Shown: positions 32,036 to 41,171, counted from the first letter of the stretch. The stretch: DNA of 64,000 bases from Dermatobacter hominis (GCF_020715685.1 NZ_CP085840.1:3658001-3722000), one strand, 5' to 3'. Program-made: numbers and translations. The notes: generated by a model from the letters alone, not told the origin.

Positions 32036-34122
32036 GCGACCGGCTCCTTGGCGGCGCTGGCGGCGGGGGACGTGGCGGCGGTCGGGCCGGGGGGTGCGCC
32101 GGATCGCCGGCCGAGCCAGCGCTCGACGCGGGCGTGCGCCTTCCGCTTCCCGTTCTCGATGAGGCCCTCGGGGTGGCGGGCGAAGGTCAGGGTGGTGAGG
32201 CCGAACAGGACGTAGCGCCACTTGGGGGAGATCGGGAACACGTCGGGGACGAGCTCCTGGCTGCGGAGCACCCACGCCACCAGGACGCCGCTGAAGATGA
32301 GCCGGTCCATCAGCGAGAAGCCGGCGCCGGCGTAGCTCGCGCCCTCGACGGTCCGGGCGCCGAGCGACACGACCAGCACGATCCAGAACAGGGCGGCGAA
32401 CGGCGAGAAGTTCGCGGCGTAGTTCACGTTGCGCTGCTGGATCGACAGCATGGCGCCGCCCAGGCCGGCGAGGAACCCGGACAGGGCGAACGCGATGACC
32501 TTCGCCCGGGTCGGCGAGATGCCGATCGAGATCGAGGCGACCTCGCTGCCGCGGAGCGCCTGCAGCGTCCGGCCGATCGTGCCGGACCGCAGCTGCTTGA
32601 CCGCGTACGCGCAGAGCCCGAACACGACGAGCGCCAGCACGAGGAAGGCGCGGTCGTCGGACAGGTTCCAGGGCCCGATGATCGGCCGCGGGACCCGGGT
32701 GCCCTCCATGAGGGAGGTGTCGCCCCCGCCCACGAACGGGAGCCGGACGACCACGGCGTCGAAGAACGCGGCGAACGCGAGCGTGGCGATCGCGACCCAC
32801 ACCGCGCCGAGCCGGACCAGCGGGACGGCGAGGATGCCGCTGACGAGCGCGGCGACCAGCGCGCCGGCGAGCGCGGCGAGGATGGCCGGGACGTCAAAGT
32901 GGTCGGCGAGCTGGAAGACGACGAACCCGCCGATCGCCGCGAACGCGCCCTGGCCGAGCGACACCAGGCCCGCGTAACCGGTGAGCACGGTGATCGACAG
33001 GAAGATCGTCGCCATGATCACGGCCTGGGTGACGAGGAACAGCCAAGAGGTGTCGGCCTGGGTGAACACGGCGAGGCCGACGACGATGAAGAACGCGGCG
33101 CCGAACGCGAACGTGATGCGGGTCAGCAGGGGGCTGCGGGTGAGCGCCGCCGGTGCCGGCGGGGGCGGGTCGACGCCCGACAGCGGGTCGTGGTGGTCGA
33201 GCCCCGACCGCAGCGCGGGCCACAGCGTGACCAGCCCGAAGAGGACGACGAACGGCATCGCCGGGGTGAGGTTCTCCTGGATGGCGTTGAGCCACGGGGT
33301 GTCGTCGGAGATGTCGGGCAGGAAGGTGTTGACGACCGAGATCAGCACGCCGAGCGCGAGGCCGCCGATCAGCGCCCACGGCAGGCTGACGAGCTTGCCG
33401 ATGGCCGCCGCGGCCACGGCCACGACGACGAGGCTGAAGAAGTCGGGGGCGGCGAGCGTGTTGAAGCGGGGTGCGATCAGCACGCCGGCGAGGCCGGCGA
33501 ACGTGCTCGACAGCGCCCAGCTGAACGCCGAGACCCGGGCGGAGCGGATGCCGTTGAGCTCGGTCATGCGCGGGCTCTCGACGACCGCGCGCATCTCGAG
33601 GCCGATCGCGGTGTAGCGGAACAGGGCCGCCAGCCCCGCTGCGCTCGCCACCGCGAAGGCCATGGCCGTCAGCTCGTCGCGGCTGAACGGGTACAGGCCG
33701 AACGGGTCGTAGAACACGGACGCGCCGCCGGCCACCAGCCCCTCGGGCGTCCGCCCGGCCACCGGTTCGAAGCCGACCACGAGCTCGAACAGCGCGGGGA
33801 TCGCGACCGACAGGCCGATCGCGATGACGAGCTTGGCCAGCGTCGAGCCGGGCGGCAGCCGGCGGAAGATGAAGTGCTCGAGCACGAGCCCGATCGCCGG
33901 GGCCACGACGAGGACGGCCAGCACGAACGCCGGGAGGCTCGACCAGCCCCACTCGTTGCGGGCCTGGAAGAACAGCGCCGCCGACACGTAGGCCTGCGCG
34001 CCGAACGCCAGGTTGAACACCCCCGACGTCTTGTAGGCCAGCACGAAGCCGATGGCGATCAGGCCGTAGACGGATCCGGGCGGCAGGCCCTGCAGCACGC
34101 CCCGGGCCAGGTCGGTGATCAT
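32032..34122 (-). CDS. Fused LivH-LivM ABC transporter permease
   Basis: A 696-residue integral membrane protein that joins two permeases usually made separately. The N-terminal half (about 1-310) is LivH-like (GLPPGSVYGLIAIGFVLAYKT, FNLAFGAQ). After a polar linker (SGLDHHDPLSGVDPPPP) the second half (about 340-640) is LivM-like (LTGYAGLVSLGQGAFAAIGG; ALRGSEVASISIGISPTRAK). Both halves have many hydrophobic segments. It forms the whole channel of the importer in one chain and lies 10 bases downstream of the binding-protein gene. Confidence 0.92.
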   Translation of the reverse strand: MITDLARGVLQGLPPGSVYGLIAIGFVLAYKTSGVFNLAFGAQAYVSAALFFQARNEWGWSSLPAFVLAVLVVAPAIGLVLEHFIFRRLPPGSTLAKLVIAIGLSVAIPALFELVVGFEPVAGRTPEGLVAGGASVFYDPFGLYPFSRDELTAMAFAVASAAGLAALFRYTAIGLEMRAVVESPRMTELNGIRSARVSAFSWALSSTFAGLAGVLIAPRFNTLAAPDFFSLVVVAVAAAAIGKLVSLPWALIGGLALGVLISVVNTFLPDISDDTPWLNAIQENLTPAMPFVVLFGLVTLWPALRSGLDHHDPLSGVDPPPPAPAALTRSPLLTRITFAFGAAFFIVVGLAVFTQADTSWLFLVTQAVIMATIFLSITVLTGYAGLVSLGQGAFAAIGGFVVFQLADHFDVPAILAALAGALVAALVSGILAVPLVRLGAVWVAIATLAFAAFFDAVVVRLPFVGGGDTSLMEGTRVPRPIIGPWNLSDDRAFLVLALVVFGLCAYAVKQLRSGTIGRTLQALRGSEVASISIGISPTRAKVIAFALSGFLAGLGGAMLSIQQRNVNYAANFSPFAALFWIVLVVSLGARTVEGASYAGAGFSLMDRLIFSGVLVAWVLRSQELVPDVFPISPKWRYVLFGLTTLTFARHPEGLIENGKRKAHARVERWLGRRSGAPPGPTAATSPAASAAKEPVA

Positions 34123-34132
34123 CGTCGTGCCC

Positions 34133-35497
34133 TCACTCGAAGTCGGTCGGGACGGGGTCGTCGGTGTCGGCGTCGGGGGCCCAGCAGAGCCACGGCTCGT
34201 CCGGCGACCCGAAGGGCACGAACGCGTTCTTGTCGACCTTGACGAGCGCGGTGCACCCGGGCCCGTCGGGCAGCGGCTGCGCCTCGGTGTACGGGGTGTG
34301 GGCCTGGGTCCAGTCGACGGGGCTGAGCAGCCCGCCGGCGGTCCAGTCGTCGAACGAGTTCGTGGCGGCGGTGACCCGCTCGCGGTCGAACTCCGGGCCG
34401 GCGGCGAGCAGGCCGTCGTAGGCGAGCGATGCGTTCAGCCAGCCGACCATCGCGAGCTCGCTCGGCTCGCTGCCCTGCTTCTTCATCCACTTCTCGAAGT
34501 CGGCGAGCGCGGTGCCCTTCGCCGTCGTCTGGAACGGTCGGAACTGCACCTGGACCACGTCGCCGTCGAAGAGGCCGCCGGACTCGGCGATGTAGGTCTG
34601 GTCGTAGCTGTTGGGGTGGAAGAGCACGACGTCGTCCATGCCCTGGCGTCGCAGCTCGGCGGCCAGCGTCTTCATGCCGTTCAGGTCGATGCAGGTCGAG
34701 ATGAAGTCGACGCCGGCCGCCTTCATGGCGGTGACCTGGGGGCCGATCCCGTTGGGCAGCCCGTAGTCGAGGTCGTCGTTCGTGTAGGCGAGCTCCACGC
34801 CCGACTGCGGTTCGTAGCGCTCGAACGCCCGGGCGACCGTGTCGGCGCACACCCGGGAGTTCTCGCTGATGCCGTACCCGACGCTCGCCGCCTTGGTGGC
34901 ACCGACCTGCTCCGCCACGTACGGGACGTTCGGGCGGGCGCAGTCGGCGCAGCGCACGACCGTGCTGGGGAAGTTGTGGGGGCGGTTGGCCGAGTCCGAT
35001 GCGTGGATGCCCCACGTGTAGGTGGGGACGCCTGCCTGGTCGAGGTCGCCCCAGCCGCTCGGCAGCAGCGTGGCGTCGAAAACGCCGAAGGCGTCGCCTT
35101 TCGAGATGACGTCGAGCGAGCGCTGCTGGTTCTGGCCGAGCTCGTCGTCGATCACCTCGCCGATCACGAGGTCGCGGCCGTAGATGCCGCCCTGGCTGTT
35201 CCGGTAGGCGAAGTAGGCCTCGATGCCCTCGACGTAGCAGTCGAGGATGCAGATGCCGAGGGGGTTGCCGGTCTTGGTGCCGATGACCGTGTAGCGGATC
35301 TCGTCGTCGGTCACGCCGGGGACGTCGGGCCTCGCCACGGCCTCGTGGCGTGTCTCCTCGGTGCCGGACGCGACCTCGTCCTTCGGGATGGACGTCGTGG
35401 TCGCACCGGATGTGGTCTCCCAGGCGTTGCCGCACGCGGACGCGAGCACGCCCAGCACCAGGGTTGCGGCGAGTACCAGTCGCCGGCGTCGGACCAC
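34133..35497 (-). CDS. ABC transporter substrate-binding lipoprotein (LivK-type)
   Basis: About 454 residues with an N-terminal signal (VRRRRLVLAATLVLGVLASAC) ending in a lipobox cysteine, so it is anchored outside the membrane. The mature part is a type-1 periplasmic binding fold of the Leu/Ile/Val group. I chose the internal GTG with GGGGGGAA just upstream instead of a TTG 14 codons earlier that lacks one; the exact base may be off by one. It is the first gene of the transporter operon, with an operator-like site about 35 bases upstream. Ligand unknown. Confidence 0.88.
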   Translation of the reverse strand: MVRRRRLVLAATLVLGVLASACGNAWETTSGATTTSIPKDEVASGTEETRHEAVARPDVPGVTDDEIRYTVIGTKTGNPLGICILDCYVEGIEAYFAYRNSQGGIYGRDLVIGEVIDDELGQNQQRSLDVISKGDAFGVFDATLLPSGWGDLDQAGVPTYTWGIHASDSANRPHNFPSTVVRCADCARPNVPYVAEQVGATKAASVGYGISENSRVCADTVARAFERYEPQSGVELAYTNDDLDYGLPNGIGPQVTAMKAAGVDFISTCIDLNGMKTLAAELRRQGMDDVVLFHPNSYDQTYIAESGGLFDGDVVQVQFRPFQTTAKGTALADFEKWMKKQGSEPSELAMVGWLNASLAYDGLLAAGPEFDRERVTAATNSFDDWTAGGLLSPVDWTQAHTPYTEAQPLPDGPGCTALVKVDKNAFVPFGSPDEPWLCWAPDADTDDPVPTDFE

Positions 35498-35531
35498 GTG
35501 TTCCCCCCGATCGCCCCCGCCACCAAAAAGG

Positions 35532-35545
35532 TGACGCAAGTGTTC
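35532..35545. promoter_or_regulatory. Operator-like palindrome, site 6 (transporter promoter)
   Basis: TGACGCAAGTGTTC matches the shared TGACGC-NN-GTGTCA motif at 10 of 12 fixed positions. It lies about 35 bases upstream of the binding-protein start. A minus-strand TACTGT box (about 35554-35559) could be the -10, putting the site over the transcription start. Confidence 0.58.
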
Positions 35546-35621
35546 GATGGGGAGACAGTACCGCGATGCGGTCGCGGCGGGGCGGGCAATCGCGGGCCAC
35601 TCGACGGGCCGACCGGTCGGG

Positions 35622-36773
35622 TCAGGTGCGGTGCTGCAGCAGCTGGTTCACCCGCGCCGCCTGGCGAACCTGGTGGTCGCGCTCGGCCACCGTGGGCGCC
35701 CGGTGGGCGGCCTCGGCGTAGAGCCGGGCCGCCAGCTCGAGGTCGCCGTTGCGCTCGTGCAGGTGCGCGGCGACCGCGTCCCTACGGGGGACGCCGTCGC
35801 CGACGGCCTCGAGCGCGGCCAGGCCGGCGGGCGCACCGTCGGCCTCACCGATCGCCACCGCACGGTTCAGCCGGACGATCGGGGTGTCGGTGAACCGGAG
35901 CAGCTCGTCGTACCACTCCACGATCTGCACCCAGTCGGTCTCCTCGACGCGGCGGGCGTCGGCGTGGAGGGCCGCGATGGCGGCCTGGGCCTGGTACTGG
36001 CCGAGCCGGTCGCGCGCCAGCGCCGCCTGGAGGACGTCGACGCCCTCGGCGATGAGCGTCGTGTCCCACCGCGCCCGGTCCTGCTCGGCGAGCGGGACGA
36101 TGCTGCCGTCGGGACGGGTGCGGCTGGCACGGCGGGCGTGGTGGAGCAGCATGAGGGCCAGCAGTCCCTGGACCTCGGGGTCGTCCGCGAGCGTGGCGAG
36201 CTGCCGGGTGAGCCGGATCGCCTCGGCGGCGAGGTCGACGTCGCCGGAGTAGCCCTCGTTGAACACGAGGTACAGCACCCGCATCACCGTGCCGACGTCG
36301 CCGGGGCGGTCGATGCCCGCCGCGCCCACGGTCCGCTTGGCCCGGCTGATGCGCTGGGCCATCGTCGCCTCGGGCACCAGGTACGCCTGCGCGATCTGGC
36401 GGGTGGTGAGCCCGCCCACGGCCCGCAGCGTCAGGGCGACCGCCGACGACGACGTCAGGTCGGGGTGGGCGCACAGGAAGTAGAGCCGCAGGGTGTCGTC
36501 CGAGGACGGGCCGGGCCCGGCAGGCGGCTGCGCGTCGACGCGCTCCTCCCGGTCGCGGCGGGACCGCTCCGACCGGGCGATGTCGAGGAACACCCGCCAC
36601 GCCACCGTGACCAGCCAGGCCTGCGGGTCGGCCGGCGGCTCGTCGCCCCAGGCGGAGATCGCCCGGATCAGCGCCTCCTGGACGGCGTCCTCGGCCGTCG
36701 CGAAGTCAGCACCGCGACGGACGAGGACGCCCAGCACCCGGGGGACGAGCTCGCGCAGCTCGACGTCGTCCAC
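35622..36773 (-). CDS. ECF sigma factor, ECF42-type (with C-terminal extension)
   Basis: A 383-residue sigma factor. The sigma-2 region (TAEDAVQEALIRAISAWGDEP, PQAWLVTVAWRVFLDIARSE) and sigma-4 region (GLTTRQIAQAYLVPEATMAQRISRAKR) are clear. Beyond about residue 190 there is a long helical, TPR/DUF6596-like extension, as in ECF42 proteins, which use this extension instead of an anti-sigma factor. It follows a YCII/DGPF gene by 3 bases, the hallmark pairing of this group. An ECF42-like promoter sits in front of that gene, so autoregulation is likely. Confidence 0.92.
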   Translation of the reverse strand: MDDVELRELVPRVLGVLVRRGADFATAEDAVQEALIRAISAWGDEPPADPQAWLVTVAWRVFLDIARSERSRRDREERVDAQPPAGPGPSSDDTLRLYFLCAHPDLTSSSAVALTLRAVGGLTTRQIAQAYLVPEATMAQRISRAKRTVGAAGIDRPGDVGTVMRVLYLVFNEGYSGDVDLAAEAIRLTRQLATLADDPEVQGLLALMLLHHARRASRTRPDGSIVPLAEQDRARWDTTLIAEGVDVLQAALARDRLGQYQAQAAIAALHADARRVEETDWVQIVEWYDELLRFTDTPIVRLNRAVAIGEADGAPAGLAALEAVGDGVPRRDAVAAHLHERNGDLELAARLYAEAAHRAPTVAERDHQVRQAARVNQLLQHRT

Positions 36774-36776
36774 CGG

Positions 36777-37184
36777 CTAGTCCGTGACGGTGGAGGGGTG
36801 GGCCAGGAACGGCCGGACCTCGAGCCACTCGTGGATGGGCTGCCCACCGGCTCCCGGCGCCGACGAGAGCTGCCCCGCGAGCTCGATCGCGCGGTCGTAG
36901 CTGTCGACGTCGATGATCATCCACCCGGCGATCAGGTCCTTGGTCTCCGCGAACGGACCGTCGGTCACCGGCGGTCGGCCCTCGCCGTCGGAGCGGACCC
37001 AGACGCCGTCGGGTGCCAGGGCCTGCCCGTCGACGAACTCGCCGCTGCGCTCCAGCTCGGAGGCGAAGTCGTTCATGAAGCGGATGTGCGCATCCACCTC
37101 GTCGGGCGTCCACCGGTCCATCGGCACGTCGTTCACCGCCGCGGGGGCGCCTCGGTAGTGCTTGAGCAACAGGTACTTGGCCAT
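36777..37184 (-). CDS. YCII-family (DGPF) protein, ECF42 partner
   Basis: A 135-residue YCII-related protein with the DGPFAETKD signature that names the DGPF group, followed by GWMIIDVDSYDRAIELA. Its fold is a ferredoxin-like dimer; activity is unknown. It is the usual target and neighbour of ECF42 sigma factors. The ATG follows CAGGAGGACACG, a strong ribosome site. It is the first gene of the two-gene operon. Confidence 0.92.
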   Translation of the reverse strand: MAKYLLLKHYRGAPAAVNDVPMDRWTPDEVDAHIRFMNDFASELERSGEFVDGQALAPDGVWVRSDGEGRPPVTDGPFAETKDLIAGWMIIDVDSYDRAIELAGQLSSAPGAGGQPIHEWLEVRPFLAHPSTVTD

Positions 37185-37233
37185 CGTGTCCTCCTGGTCG
37201 TCGCGTCGGCCGTTCCGGCCGATCCACCCCTGG

Positions 37234-37260
37234 GACGGATCAGGCGACGGGATCTCGACA
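37234..37260 (-). promoter_or_regulatory. ECF42-type promoter for the YCII-sigma operon
   Basis: Minus strand: TGTCGA (-35, 37260-37255), a 17-base spacer, and CGTC (-10, 37237-37234). As I recall, ECF42 target promoters have TGTCGA at -35 and CGA/TC-type bases at -10. It lies about 50 bases upstream of the YCII start, so the sigma factor probably drives its own operon. Confidence 0.65.
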
Positions 37261-37289
37261 TCCTGGCGGAAGGTCCTCGGGCGGACCGC

Positions 37290-37799
37290 TCAGGCGAAGT
37301 CGCCCGACGCCTTGCGCAGGCGTCGGAGGATGCGGAACAGCGCGTCGAGGTCGCGGCGGCTCCAGCCGAGGTCGCTGAAGACCTGCTCGTTGAGCGTGCG
37401 GGTCGCCCGCCGGGCGGTGCGCCGCCCGCCGGCCGTGATCGTGGCGAGCGTGGTGCGGCGGTCACCCGGGTGCGCGATCCGCTCCACCAGTCCGTCGGCC
37501 TCCAGCCGGTCCACCGCGTTCGTGACGCTCGCGGGGTGGACCTGGAGGCGGGCGCCGATCTTGCCGAGCGGGAGCGAGCCGTTCCGGCTGAAGTCGAGCA
37601 GCACCAGGAGCTCGTAGCGGGCGAACGTGAGGCCGAGGGGCTTGAGCTGGGCGTCGACCCGGGCCATCAGGATCTGCTCGACGCGGATGATCGACGTGAG
37701 GGCCGCCATCCCGTCGGCGGCCTCGTCCCACCCGTGGTCGACCCACTGCCGGTGAGCCTCCTCGATGGGGTCGAACGGGAGGGCACCGGAACCCGACAT
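37290..37799 (-). CDS. MarR-family transcriptional regulator
   Basis: A 169-residue winged-helix protein. The MarR core is visible: RYELLVLLDFSRNGSLPLGKIGARLQVHPASVTNAVDRLEADGLVER, then the wing DRRTTLATITAGGR. It is divergent from the isobutyryl-CoA mutase gene, with an inverted TTTG...CAAA repeat in the gap, so it probably controls that gene and may respond to an acyl-CoA or acid. No Shine-Dalgarno precedes the ATG at 37799, so the start is the least sure part. Confidence 0.88.
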   Translation of the reverse strand: MSGSGALPFDPIEEAHRQWVDHGWDEAADGMAALTSIIRVEQILMARVDAQLKPLGLTFARYELLVLLDFSRNGSLPLGKIGARLQVHPASVTNAVDRLEADGLVERIAHPGDRRTTLATITAGGRRTARRATRTLNEQVFSDLGWSRRDLDALFRILRRLRKASGDFA

Positions 37800-37852
37800 G
37801 GCCGGGAGGCTACCCGTGTGACGGTTGACCTCCCGCCGTGCCGGAAATACCC

Positions 37853-37865
37853 TTTGATGTCCAAA
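37853..37865. promoter_or_regulatory. Possible MarR operator
   Basis: TTTGATGTCCAAA has inverted TTTG/CAAA arms and lies in the 103-base gap between the MarR gene and isobutyryl-CoA mutase. MarR proteins often bind TTG-N-CAA type repeats. It is short, so the call is tentative. Confidence 0.4.
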
Positions 37866-37902
37866 CAGTTCGGTGGACGTCCGACCAGATCGAGGGCCTC
37901 GC

Positions 37903-40900
37903 ATGCCTGCACCCGAGTTGCACCGACCCGTCAACCCGGTGCGGTTCGTCACCGCCGCCAGCCTCTTCGACGGCCACGACGCGTCCATCAACATCATGCG
38001 GCGCATCCTGCAGAGCCAGGGTGCCGAGGTCGTCCACCTCGGCCACAACCGGTCCGTCGACGAGGTCGTCCGGGCCGCGGTGGCGGAGGACGTGCAGGGC
38101 ATCGCGCTCAGCTCCTACCAGGGCGGCCACGTCGAGTACTTCCGCTATCTCATCGACCGCCTGGCCGAGAGCGGCGCCGCCCACGTCAGGGTGTACGGCG
38201 GTGGGGGCGGCGTCATCGTCCCCGACGAGATCCGCCAGCTGCACGAGCACGGGGTGGCCCGCATCTTCTCGCCCGAGGACGGCCAGCGGATGGGCCTCGC
38301 CGGCATGGTCAACCTGATGATCGCCGAGTGCGACGTCGACCTGGCGACGGCCGACGTCGCCGTCGCCGAGGTGCTGGGCGGGTCGGTTCGCGACCTCGCC
38401 CGCACGATCACGTCGCTCGAGGCGGGCGTCGTCCCCGAGGACGTCCGGGACGAGCTGCGCCGCGTCCGCTCGTCGCGCGAGGTCCCGGTGCTCGGCATCA
38501 CCGGCACCGGGGGGTCGGGCAAGTCGTCGCTGACCGACGAGCTGGTCCGCCGGATCCGGCTCGACCAGGGCGGCAAGGTGAAGCTGGCGATCGTCGCGAT
38601 CGACCCCACCCGTCGCCGGGGCGGGGGCGCCCTGCTCGGCGACCGGATCCGCATGAACTCGATCGACTCGCCCGAGATCTACTTCCGGTCGCTCGCCACC
38701 CGCTCGACCACGAGCGAGGTGCCCGACTGCCTCGACGACGTCATCGCCGCCTGCACCGCCTGGGGCGCGGACCTCGTGATCGTGGAGACGCCCGGCATCG
38801 GCCAGGGCGACGCCGGCATCGTGGGCCACTCCGACGTCTCGCTCTACGTCATGACCTCCGAGTTCGGCGCGTCGTCGCAGCTCGAGAAGATCGACATGCT
38901 CGACTTCGCCGACGTCGTCGCCATCAACAAGTTCGAGCGGCCCGGGTCCGAGGACGCGATGCGCGACGTCGCCCGCCAGCTGGTGCGCAACCGCGAGGCG
39001 TTCGACCGCTCGCCCGACGACATGCCGGTGTTCGGCACGATCGCCTCGCGCTTCAACGACGACGGCGTCACCGCGCTGTACCACCACCTCCGGGCGGAGC
39101 TCGCCGGGCACGGCCTGCGGCTCCCCGACGGCGACCTCGCGCCCGTCGAGGGCCGGACCTCGTCGACGCGCACCGAGATCGTGCCGCGCACCCGCACGCG
39201 CTACCTCGCCGAGATCGCCGAGACCGTGCGCGCCTACCACGACGACACCGCGGCGCAGGCGGCCGTGGCCCGCCGCATCCAGCACCTCGAGGCGACGGCC
39301 GAGCTGCTCGACGGCGCCGGCGACCCGACCCGCGACGTCGAGCGGCTGGCCGACGCCGCCCGCGAGGACCTCGAGCCCGCGAACCGCCGGCTGCTCGACG
39401 ACTGGCCGGCCCGGGCGGCCGAGCTCTCCGGTCCCGACCGGCCGGCGCGGACGTCGCTGTCCGGCCTGCAGGTCCCCAAGCTGTCACTGCCCCGCTTCGC
39501 CGACCGGGGCGACCTGCTGCGGTGGCTGCGGTCCGAGAACCTCCCCGGCCACTTCCCGTTCACGGCCGGCGTCTTCCCGCTGAAGCGCGAGGGCGAGGAC
39601 CCCGCCCGGATGTTCGCCGGCGAGGGCGGCCCGGCCCGGACCAACAGGCGGTTCCACCTCCTCTCCGAGGGCCAGCCCGCGACCCGGCTGTCGACGGCGT
39701 TCGACTCGGTGACCCTCTACGGCTTCGACCCGGCGGAGCGCCCCGACGTCTACGGCAAGATCGGCACCTCCGGCGTGTCGATCGCCTCGCTCGACGACAT
39801 GAAGGTCCTGTACTCCGGCTTCGACCTCTGCGATCCGACGACCTCGGTGTCCATGACGATCAACGGCCCCGCGCCGGCGATCCTGGCCATGTTCCTCAAC
39901 ACGGCCATCGACCAGCGCCTCGACCGCTTCGTCGAGGAGGAGGGCCGGGCACCGACCGAGGCGGAGGCCGCCGAGCTCCGGTCGTGGGTGCTGTCGAACG
40001 TCCGCGGCACCGTCCAGGCCGACATCCTCAAGGAGGACCAGGGCCAGAACACGTGCATCTTCTCGACGGAGTTCTCGCTCGGGGTCATGGCCGACATCGC
40101 CGAGTGGTTCGTCGCCGAGCGCGTGCGGAGCTTCTACTCGGTGTCGATCTCCGGCTACCACATCGCCGAGGCCGGCGCGAACCCGATCAGCCAGCTCGCG
40201 TTCACCCTCGCCAACGGGTTCACCTACGTCGAGTCGTACCTGGCCCGGGGGCTCGACGTGGACGACTTCGCCCCGAACCTCAGCTTCTTCTTCTCGAACG
40301 GCATGGACCCCGAGTACTCCGTGCTCGGCCGCGTCGCCCGGCGCATCTGGGCGGTCGCCATGCGGGACCGCTACGGCGCGAACGAGCGGTCCCAGAAGCT
40401 GAAGTACCACGTGCAGACCTCGGGCCGGTCGCTGCACGCCCAGGAGATGGCCTTCAACGACATCCGCACGACGCTGCAGGCGCTGTGCGCGATCTACGAC
40501 AACGCCAACAGCCTGCACACCAACGCCTACGACGAGGCGGTGACCACGCCGACCGCCGAGTCGGTGCGCCGGGCGCTCGCGATCCAGCTGATCATCAACC
40601 GCGAGTGGGGCCTCGCGATGAACGAGAACCCGCTGCAGGGCAGCTTCGTCATCGAGGAGCTCACCGAGCTCGTGGAGTCGGCGGTGCTCGCCGAGCTGGA
40701 CGCGATCAGCTCGCGGGGCGGCGTGCTCGGTGCGATGGAGACCGGCTACCAGCGAGGACGGATCCAGGACGAGTCGATCCTGTACGAGCAGCGCAAGCAC
40801 GACGGGACGCTCCCGATCGTCGGCGTCAACACCTTCCTCAACCCGGACGAGCCGGCCGAGCGCTCCGACATGGAGCTCGCCCGGTCGACCGACGACGAGA

Positions 40901-41103
40901 AGCGGGACCAGATCGAGCGGGTGCGCGACTTCCAGCGTCGCCACGCCGAGGACCGCGCCGCCGCGCTCGATCGCCTCAGGGCGGCCGCGCTCGCCGGCGA
41001 CAACCTCTTCGACGTCCTGATGGACACCGTCCGGCACTGCACGCTCGGCGAGATCACCGACGCGCTGTTCGAGGTCGGCGGCAAGTACCGGCGCACCGTC
41101 TGA
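37903..41103 (+). CDS. icmF: Fused isobutyryl-CoA mutase (IcmF)
   Basis: A 1066-residue B12-dependent mutase interconverting isobutyryl-CoA and n-butyryl-CoA. In order: the cobalamin domain (DGHDAS, lower-ligand His25), a MeaI-type G-protein chaperone (P-loop GTGGSGKS, 201-208), and the mutase barrel. The two specificity residues are Phe571 (MFAGEG) and Gln715 (GQNTCIF), the isobutyryl-CoA set; methylmalonyl-CoA mutase has Tyr and Arg. The ATG at 37903 has GAGGG six bases upstream, better than the GTG at 37873. It links valine or branched-acid breakdown to beta-oxidation. Confidence 0.96.
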   Translation: MPAPELHRPVNPVRFVTAASLFDGHDASINIMRRILQSQGAEVVHLGHNRSVDEVVRAAVAEDVQGIALSSYQGGHVEYFRYLIDRLAESGAAHVRVYGGGGGVIVPDEIRQLHEHGVARIFSPEDGQRMGLAGMVNLMIAECDVDLATADVAVAEVLGGSVRDLARTITSLEAGVVPEDVRDELRRVRSSREVPVLGITGTGGSGKSSLTDELVRRIRLDQGGKVKLAIVAIDPTRRRGGGALLGDRIRMNSIDSPEIYFRSLATRSTTSEVPDCLDDVIAACTAWGADLVIVETPGIGQGDAGIVGHSDVSLYVMTSEFGASSQLEKIDMLDFADVVAINKFERPGSEDAMRDVARQLVRNREAFDRSPDDMPVFGTIASRFNDDGVTALYHHLRAELAGHGLRLPDGDLAPVEGRTSSTRTEIVPRTRTRYLAEIAETVRAYHDDTAAQAAVARRIQHLEATAELLDGAGDPTRDVERLADAAREDLEPANRRLLDDWPARAAELSGPDRPARTSLSGLQVPKLSLPRFADRGDLLRWLRSENLPGHFPFTAGVFPLKREGEDPARMFAGEGGPARTNRRFHLLSEGQPATRLSTAFDSVTLYGFDPAERPDVYGKIGTSGVSIASLDDMKVLYSGFDLCDPTTSVSMTINGPAPAILAMFLNTAIDQRLDRFVEEEGRAPTEAEAAELRSWVLSNVRGTVQADILKEDQGQNTCIFSTEFSLGVMADIAEWFVAERVRSFYSVSISGYHIAEAGANPISQLAFTLANGFTYVESYLARGLDVDDFAPNLSFFFSNGMDPEYSVLGRVARRIWAVAMRDRYGANERSQKLKYHVQTSGRSLHAQEMAFNDIRTTLQALCAIYDNANSLHTNAYDEAVTTPTAESVRRALAIQLIINREWGLAMNENPLQGSFVIEELTELVESAVLAELDAISSRGGVLGAMETGYQRGRIQDESILYEQRKHDGTLPIVGVNTFLNPDEPAERSDMELARSTDDEKRDQIERVRDFQRRHAEDRAAALDRLRAAALAGDNLFDVLMDTVRHCTLGEITDALFEVGGKYRRTV

Positions 41104-41153
41104 GGCGGGCCGTCCCGGGCCCCGTCGCCCGTCCCTCGGTCGCGGGCGGTCCC

Positions 41154-41171
41154 GTCGGGCGGCCGCCCGAC
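41154..41171. terminator. Possible terminator hairpin after isobutyryl-CoA mutase
   Basis: A perfect 18-base GC palindrome (7-base arms GTCGGGC/GCCCGAC, 4-base loop GGCC) lies 50 bases after the mutase stop and 69 before the next start. No T-tract follows. Such palindromes are not rare in very GC-rich DNA, so confidence is low. Confidence 0.35.
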
